From Blasia pusilla (lineage: Eukaryota; Marchantiophyta; Marchantiopsida; Blasiales), in NCBI GenBank assembly GCA_050084515.1, contig CM114275.1, positions 27,528,001-27,592,000 of the forward strand: a stretch of 64,000 nucleotides of DNA. The letters run 5' to 3'. The notes below the pieces were generated by a model, which was not told the origin of the DNA, did not search any database, and saw only the letters and a program-made list of their open reading frames with translations. Positions 57,546 through 64,000 of the stretch are shown one piece after another. A program made the position numbers and the translations under genes. The first letter of the stretch is position 1, and each line of letters opens with the position of its first letter.

Positions 57546-58960
57546 AGAACACCAGATTTCTTGTGTTCTCACATGTTTTTTTTTTCATAACGATATGTCG
57601 ATTGATCAGAGAGTGATCTAGGAGCAATCTAAGAGTCTTAGAAAATATCACAAGGCACAAGACCAAGTACATGTTTGCCTCTAAGGCCACTTGCATCTAC
57701 GACGATACGCTCATAGTCTAACAAGCTATCAAGCATTGCATCTACAGGGGTCCTCTTACTACCTTTATCAATTTCGTAATTTTATTGTGGCGTCATGTCT
57801 ATCAAAGGCCATTGGGAACCCTGAGTACTCTCCTCCGTTTCCTCGCTCTCTAGGACGCTCACAAGAGCATCGAAGTCTAGATGAGTACATGCCTCTGCTT
57901 CTAATTCTACCTCTATGTTTTGAAACTTTGTTCGTTTCACTCTATGGACCGATTCCATTTGATGGGGGAGATCTGTCCCTATGCAATGTGACCTCCTTCT
58001 TTGATGAATCCGCTCAAACTAATCCTTGCACCGACAAAGGCGACGATCCTAAGGGCCGTTTCCTACAAAGGGCTCTCAGAAGATGTGGCCAGTGTTACTA
58101 ACGTTTTCTGATTGTTGAGTATTTGTATCAATCATGGACTTTGGATTTATAAGTGATCCCAAATCCTTTTGCAATAGTGGATACAAATGTTAAAGTAGCA
58201 CATTAGAGTATAGGACTCTAATGGTTGTGTGTAAGCATTTATCCACCATCTCTCTAACATCAACCATAGTGGTTAACTGTGATGCATTCCATGTAGCCAA
58301 ATGAGACTCTTTAGAATAACCAGCATTGTCCTTAATATATGGCTCCACATGCATGAGCGCTCCCTTGATCCTCTGCATGTTGTTGTGTCAGTTTTTCCAA
58401 CGCATTGGCTTTGCTCCCAAAACATGTTCCAAGGAAGGAAAACAACTCCAATTCAGTATGCTCACTCAAGAGTAAACACTTTACCCGATTGGGAAGCAAG
58501 TTTCAATTGGCTGCATTAAAATTCAGTAAACATGCACACCATGATTGGGACTATCTTAACACAATTCAGAGCTTTGGCATTTCATAAGTTCTGCATAAAA
58601 CAAATGTGATGTCTACAAGTGAAGCCTTCATTGGCATGTGGACATGTACAAGCAACCTCTTTAAGGTCATAGTCAACCACTTAATGCCAAACGTCCAACT
58701 TTGAGCAACTCTTGACTTGAGCGCATTTCCTTCCATTCATAGGATCTCGCACATCAACATAATAAAAGTTTAATAACTTCCCTCTATTCATAATGGCATT
58801 ACGTACAAGATGGGCAAACAAATGAACTGGCATTGATGAACATATCTTCATCACATGAGTACATGACACCACCTAAGTCTCTGTTCATATCAACTTTTGT
58901 AATTAGACAACAAACTCATTGGTGCAAATTCTTTAACCACTTATTTGTGACATGCCATGG
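57546..58960. other. Intergenic stretch, no gene recognised
   Basis: A plus frame at 57691-58101 (136 codons) has no motif I recognise, and short minus frames at 58190-58378 and 58681-58872 likewise. Part may be decayed retroelement or transposase sequence. Confidence 0.35.
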
Positions 58961-59540
58961 TGTCGTGCGAATCCACATCGTCATACAACATACATCGCTG
59001 ACATACCATACTCACATACATACATAACATAGACGAGAGTATCCACAAACGCAAGTGTACCACAACTGAAATCCGTGAAAGACCTACTGTCATAAAACAC
59101 GTTTACAATCACATACAATCAAGCCAAACCCACTCCACGATGGGAGAATCTAGGTTGAAGCTTGCGGGAAACACCATAGCCAAGAGCTCTACTCACTACC
59201 AAGGCTAACTCCCAACGCAACAGGCTCAACTCAAAGAAATGAGTGTTCTTTGAGGGCAAGCCACCTTATATCCTCCAACCTAAGAGCGGGCCCTACAGGG
59301 AAAGTCACCCCCAAGTGAGTAACCCCCAACCCTATGTATGGAACCGCATCTCTACCAAGCCACTACGGTCCTACATAAGGAATGGCCTCTACCAGCACAC
59401 CATACTCTACGACATAATCCGTATGGTCATGACAACTGTCGTGCGAATCCACATCGTCATACAACATACATCGCTGACATACCATACTCACATCCATACA
59501 TAACATAGACGAGAGTATCCACAAACGCAAGTGTACCACA
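58961..59540 (-). repeat. 3' LTR of element C, 580 bp
   Basis: It starts TGTGGTACACTTGCG at 59540 and ends CGCACGACA at 58961. The 104-bp terminal repeats are 59437-59540 and 58961-59064. A TATA-like GGATATAAGGTGG lies near 59270. The polypurine tract is at 59541-59553. Confidence 0.85.
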
Positions 59541-59719
59541 ACTCGCCCCCCTAACTGGCGGTAAGGTCCCTCTAACTCCCAGGTAGCCCTATACATCTAC
59601 TACATGCTATACACCTTCTTGGGTGCCCGAATCGAGAAGGCGGGTGCTAGGTTGCCCCATTGTTAGTCGACATCGTAATCCATATCATGCAAAGATCAAG
59701 TCATCTACCTCTCCTAAGT

Positions 59720-59847
59720 ACATCGAGGACAAACCACCTTCCAGAGGAACAACATCCAAACGTGAGTCAAACACATCATGTGCCAACCCCTAGAACACCG
59801 ATCACACACCAACATACTGCGTTAGTAGCAGACCCACACAACATGCA
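59720..59847 (-). pseudogene. PHD finger of element C, frameshifted
   Basis: CMLCGSA, then a 4-nt deletion relative to B before the CDRC pair, then WHMMC and a CPRC end in another frame. Seen as a sequence match to 26134-26265 of B. It shows that the finger is a family feature and not a chance fusion in B. Confidence 0.75.
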
Positions 59848-59985
59848 CCTCAAGCTAGCACGTATCATGGCTAAGCTTGGGTCAACAAGATACCATCCAC
59901 ATTTGGAAGATGACATGGCGCACAATTACGCACATGGTCCTTCCAAACAACTCCATCACGACCCTCCGACATGAGAACTCCGAAG

Positions 59986-61130
59986 CTAACACCTCACGAC
60001 TCGTAAAATAGTGCGACTGCCGTCACATCCAACGTTGTCGGGGCAATCGCTGCAAATAGACATAGTCCCCCCATGGAACCTACGAATCGATGGTCGATAA
60101 CCTCCACCCGAATGGTTGCATACCGCAACGTATCCTGTGTTGAGCAATGGCAAGATTCTCAAAGGGTGTTGGCATAACTCTCCGAAAGAGCTGCGCCCCG
60201 AGAACACACCCTCATCCACATCTACGGATCATCAAGGTTCACCACCTCACTAGACTCCCGACAATTGCTCTTGGCAAGTCCGGATCTCGGCCGTATAACG
60301 AGAAAATAAGGTGAGAAGGAAGCCAAGGATGCTTGGCGATCGAACCTATACCCCATGGCTAACCATGACGGCTGAATATCCCAGTCTCCAAGATGCCCCT
60401 TCTGCAGGTCATACTTGCGCAATGCCCTCTTCACCATCTCGAACCACACGCTCGGCCAAACCATCCGCCTCTGGATGATCTCGAGGCGTGGTCCGATGAT
60501 CAATCAACGCCTTGTCACACAAGACTGAAACTCACCCTGAAACTCTGTACCTGGTCGGTCGAAGACTTGGTGGTGCACCAAAATGACTAAGCACTCTATC
60601 CGAACGCATCGCCGTTCCTCACTTGCCTTGTCCGGTAATGCCACCAACTCGATCCACTTGGAGAAGTGCTCCACCATCACCAACACATATCGATGATGTC
60701 GTACAGTCAACGGTAACGGTCCCGCAAAGTCCAAACTCCAATGGTAACCCAACCCCATAATAGGCAAGGGGTGTAATTGTGGTGTAGGGGCATTAAATGA
60801 TGCCCTCACCCGGTCACAAACCATACAACGTGACACAAACTGCTGCACCTGAGTATGGATGCCACGCCACCAATACTGGCCAAGGAGTAAGCTATACGTA
60901 CACTTTACCCCAAAATGTCCCTACTCCTCATGGGCATGTCGCACAATGCGCTCTCTCTGAGCCAAATATGGCACTACTCGTACTCAATCATCCTCCCACA
61001 CGCGGAGAATATGTGTTCCCTCCAATCGATACCTCTTAGCACGTTGAAGAACACGGTCTCGCTCCTTGGCACTCACTATGCCTGGCACCCTACTGGTCCG
61101 TAGGAACTCCAACACCAACGCATCATCATG
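59986..61130 (-). pseudogene. Integrase of element C
   Basis: CMVCDRVRASFNAPTPQ closes the zinc region, SLDFAGPLPLTVRHH contains the first Asp (about 60740), then PGTEFQGEFQ and HP or QRRM(V) variants of the distal motif in broken frames (60590-60440). YFLVIRPRSGL and SSEVVNLDDP follow. The C-terminal domain continues to 59986, then the PHD finger. Confidence 0.8.
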
Positions 61131-61398
61131 AATATCACGCCGATCCGTACCACCATCTCCAACCTTAGGATCTGAAGGCTGGCCATCTACCCTCGACTAG
61201 AGTAAGATATCATGTGGTCCTCCATACTAGAGTCCACCTAACCAACATAAAAGGCGGATGCATGCCAACCTGGCACCATCTCCTCATCAACCTCGCCATG
61301 CCATCTAGCCCCAATTGTATCCTCTTGGCTAGTACATGGGTTCCTACTCAACCCATCACTTCAAGGTTGGCAACTCCGGTCTATGTACCACCCGGAAG

Positions 61399-62777
61399 TC
61401 ATACTCTGTAAGATAAGAGCCCACCGTGCAAGCTTCCTGTAAGCTTGTCCGACTCCATCAACCACTTGAGCGGCTGGTGATTAGTAACAAGGGTAAACTG
61501 TGTGCCAAACAAGTAACACCTAAAGTGTGCCCACCCACACTCTTGCCAAGCACTCTCCCTCATATGAACTATAGCGCGACTCATTTGCATTATTCGAACG
61601 ACTTGTATAGGCCACCACAAACTCCATGTGCTCATCATCATGTTGTGTCAACACCGCTCCAAGTCCCAACCTACTCCAATCGAGTGTGTAATCGAAATGG
61701 GCGCCCTCGATAGGTCTCCTCAAGATAGGCGCGCCACCAAGCTGGGCCTTAAGCTCCACAAAAGCTCTCTCTCCGATCATCTCCCAAAGTGCCACTCTTG
61801 ATCTGATTTCAGCAATTGGTTCAAAGGCTTTGCCATAGCACTAAATCCCTTCACATACCTCCGATAGTAGTTCGCCAATCCCATGAATGCTCGAACTCTA
61901 CTCACATCTATCGGACGCGGAATAAGTGCAATAGCCTCCACCTTTGCTTGCTGAACTCCCAAACCACCTCGATAGATCACCGACCCAAGTACTCAACATC
62001 CTCATGGAAGAACTTACACTTTCTCGGATGCAACGTAGACCATGAGCTTTCAACCGCTCAAACACCATCTGCAAATGTATCTGATGCTCCTCCACCGTGT
62101 TAGTGAACACTAAGATATCATCAATGTAACACCGAAACAAATCCAACCCTGCTAGGATCCTGTCCATCACTCTTTGAAACTTGGCAGGTGCATTCTTCAA
62201 CCCAAAGGGTAAGAATTTCCACTGGTACAAACAATCCTTGCCATGAGAGTTGACACCCCAAAATGCTGTCTTGGCCTTGTCACTATCCCGAATCGGCAAT
62301 TGATGGTATCTCGCCCGAAGATCCAAAGTCTTGAAAATCTTTGCCTGTCCCACCACATCAAAGATCTCTCGGTGTAGGCATGGCATACTTATCGGCCTTG
62401 GTTTGCCGATTGATAGGACGGTAATCTCCACACATACGCCTATCCGTGTAGTTGCCATGCATATCCTTTTTAGCAGGCATGACAATGGCTGATGCATACT
62501 CTCCATGCGACAACTCCACTAATCCAGCCTCCAAAAGGTCCAACGTCCTACTCTGAATCAGGTCCCTCTCCATATCACTATATCGGTAGGGACGACGGAA
62601 GATTGGCGTATCACTATCCAAATCAATCCGTATACCGGGTCCAACCAAAGAACCCAACTCCTTCATGCTAAAGGCAAAACAACTCCTATAAGCACGTGGG
62701 AACTGTGTCAAGCGTCGTTTCTCACCTCCCGTAAGCTTGGGCCCAAGTAATGGCTCCCAAGTCTCCTCCACTAGCAT
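61399..62777 (-). pseudogene. Reverse transcriptase and RNase H of element C
   Basis: FPRAYRSCFAFSMKELG, GIRIDLDSDTPIFRRPYR, CGDYRPINRQTKADKYAMP, AFWGVNSHGKDCLYQW, LPFGLKNAPAKFQRVMD, and YIDDILVF near 62125. AFMGLANYYRRYVKG is the connection domain. RNase H has TLDWSRLGLGAVLTQHDD, SYEGECLARVWV and TNHQPLKWLMES. A frameshift between 62506 and 61980 and another near 61640 break it. Confidence 0.85.
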
Positions 62778-63059
62778 ACTAGAGGAGAGGGCGATGCCAT
62801 TGGTCTCATAACCCCCTCACAAGATGATACACCCTTAGCTACACCATCATCCGAGCAAATAACTCCTCCACCAAAGATGAGCAACCAACTCCACATGCCC
62901 ACCATTACATCCCATTTACTCCAAGGATGCAAAATACTACTCTCCTCGCCCCCAGCCGATGCCTCTACCGTCCCGGTAGCCATCGAGCTCATTACAAGGG
63001 GTGGAAGACCCACAGACATAGTCCGAAGTCGACGCTGCTCGGCCATACCAAGACTCAAA

Positions 63060-64000
63060 ATCCAAGTCAAACAATTCAGGTCCATGGCCTGACCCAACAC
63101 ATGACGTCGTGAAGCCTCAGAAATAGAAGCAACCGCTGTCACGCCAGTAGTAAATCCCATCGCACGCTCTCTCTCATCAGCGTTAGGCTCCACCAACTGT
63201 CACATATGAGAATCCCATACAAGCCCCGGACCACCTTCCCTGTAGGCATGTGACGCGGGAAAACTCACAAATGTGGGTAGTGCCATCCTAGGCTGGCCCA
63301 CACGGTTCACCACTGCCATGGGTGACCGATCAATAACCCTCACCACTTGAGAAAGTCGCCCAGTATCCAAGATACTATCCACTTTAAGGCGAGGATCCCA
63401 CTGCACTGCATCATATGCTCGACGTAGAACCTCCCTAGGCAACAAGTTTGTCCACCACAAGCGTGGACGATGTGCACGCGAGCCAACTCGCGCTGCATCC
63501 AACAACACCGCTGGTCCAATCCAAGAGCGCACCTCATGAACACTCGCCATCATCCGGGTCCGAGTATCATCCAACAATGGAACATTCTCCAGAATGTAAG
63601 CTAGAGCACCTGCCTGATGAGCCTGAAGATGTCGTAACATCCGTAACATCTCCCAAAACAATCGAGACCTAGGGTCATGTAATCCCTCACCACGACCAGC
63701 ACGTGTATGACCCTGACATGGCCATCCAGCGATCACCAAATCCACAGGACCAATTCTCTCAAGGTCCTACGCCCCCAACAATGCAATGTGTGATGGTAAA
63801 GCACGCTGGTACCCACGAATAGCTGATGGCGGCAACAACTCAGGATATCTCCGCATCAACAGACCAATATGTCGGGATGAGACTCTCTGGGCCATCTCAT
63901 CTCGCTCCACATACACGTATCTCCCAAGACAGAATACCGGTCTGCAACATCGAGCCAAACCAGTGCTAATCCCACCAAAGAGATCTAACACACAAATGCC
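63060..64000 (-). pseudogene. C5-cytosine DNA methyltransferase of element C, best copy
   Basis: The frame enters from the window edge with VLDLFGGISTGLA (motif I, about 63989-63950). After YVYVERDEMAQ and the first in-frame stop (LLGA, then TAG at 63767-63769) it continues in frame: IAGWPCQGHTRAG is motif IV with the Cys codon at 63716-63718, AYILENVP motif VI, ARVGSRAHRPRLWWTNLLP motif VIII. A second stop (TGA, 63200-63202) precedes LVEPNADERERAMGF. RRHVLGQAMDLNCL near 63115-63075 is motif X. Two stops in about 310 codons is the mildest damage among the three copies. Confidence 0.88.

Larger units (their letters stand above)
58961..64000 (-). mobile_element. Ty3/gypsy element C with DNA methyltransferase and PHD finger
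   Basis: Minus-strand element running past the window end. In element order: methyltransferase (from the window edge), reverse transcriptase, RNase H, integrase, PHD finger, polypurine tract and 3' LTR. Its gag and protease lie outside the window. It is closest to B and keeps RNase H, which B lost. Scattered stops and small deletions break it, but far fewer than in A or D, so it is the youngest copy here. Confidence 0.88.

Noticed and set aside
57691-58101. 136-codon plus frame
   Set aside because: No conserved motif, and it lies among decayed retroelement sequence.
1-64000. CRISPR arrays, bacterial operons or prophage
   Set aside because: Introns, LTR elements, hAT, Helitron and the gene content are all those of a plant nucleus. 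No regular spacer-repeat array is present.

Overview
The window looks like nuclear DNA of a streptophyte, most likely a land plant. Evidence: a three-exon tail-anchored cytochrome b5 gene with GT/AG introns, a second protein-coding gene whose N-terminus matches a plant-specific uncharacterised family, and a background of Ty3/gypsy, hAT and Helitron elements with solo LTRs. I cannot name the species. A seed-free plant is a guess, based mainly on the unusual retroelement lineage.

Layout. 1-5.8 kb is mostly non-coding, with a 374-bp tandem duplication and a large inverted repeat. 5.8-7.07 kb holds cytochrome b5 on the minus strand. 8.2-8.35 kb has a TATA box ahead of a tiny Lys/Ala-rich reading frame. 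9.4-12.8 kb carries tandem repeats and a decayed hAT transposase. 13.3-28.9 kb is a pile of retroelements: element A (+), LTR pieces, a reverse solo LTR with a GTAA target duplication, element B (+), and a reverse 5' piece E. 28.9-32.6 kb is AT-rich and contains two notable hairpins. 32.7-34.2 kb is the plant-specific gene (minus). 38.4-42.95 kb is a decayed Helitron (minus). 47.4-48.4 kb has two LTR copies. 49.0-56.6 kb is element D (+), itself interrupted by a 1-kb LTR-like insertion. 58.96-64.0 kb is element C (minus), cut by the window end.

The central result is the Ty3/gypsy family (A, B, C, D). Its polyprotein order is gag with a CCHC knuckle, aspartic protease, C5-cytosine DNA methyltransferase (DNMT), reverse transcriptase, RNase H, integrase, then a C-terminal PHD finger. 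The DNMT lies between protease and RT in all three copies that reach that far (A, C, D). The PHD finger sits where chromoviruses carry a chromodomain (B intact, C frameshifted). The element would thus carry a DNA-methylation writer and a likely histone-tail reader. A and D form one subfamily and B and C another, and both keep the architecture. All copies here are damaged by stops, frameshifts or deletions. C has the best methyltransferase, with only two in-frame stops in the part visible.

How the parts could work together is inference. The PHD finger would steer integration toward a histone state, and the methyltransferase would act on element cDNA or on the insertion site, in a functional parallel to DNMT3, which joins a PHD-like ADD reader to a methyltransferase. 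Captured DNMTs in retrotransposons of charophyte algae and dinoflagellates have been described (as I recall, de Mendoza and colleagues, 2018). I do not recall a report of the combination with a PHD finger.
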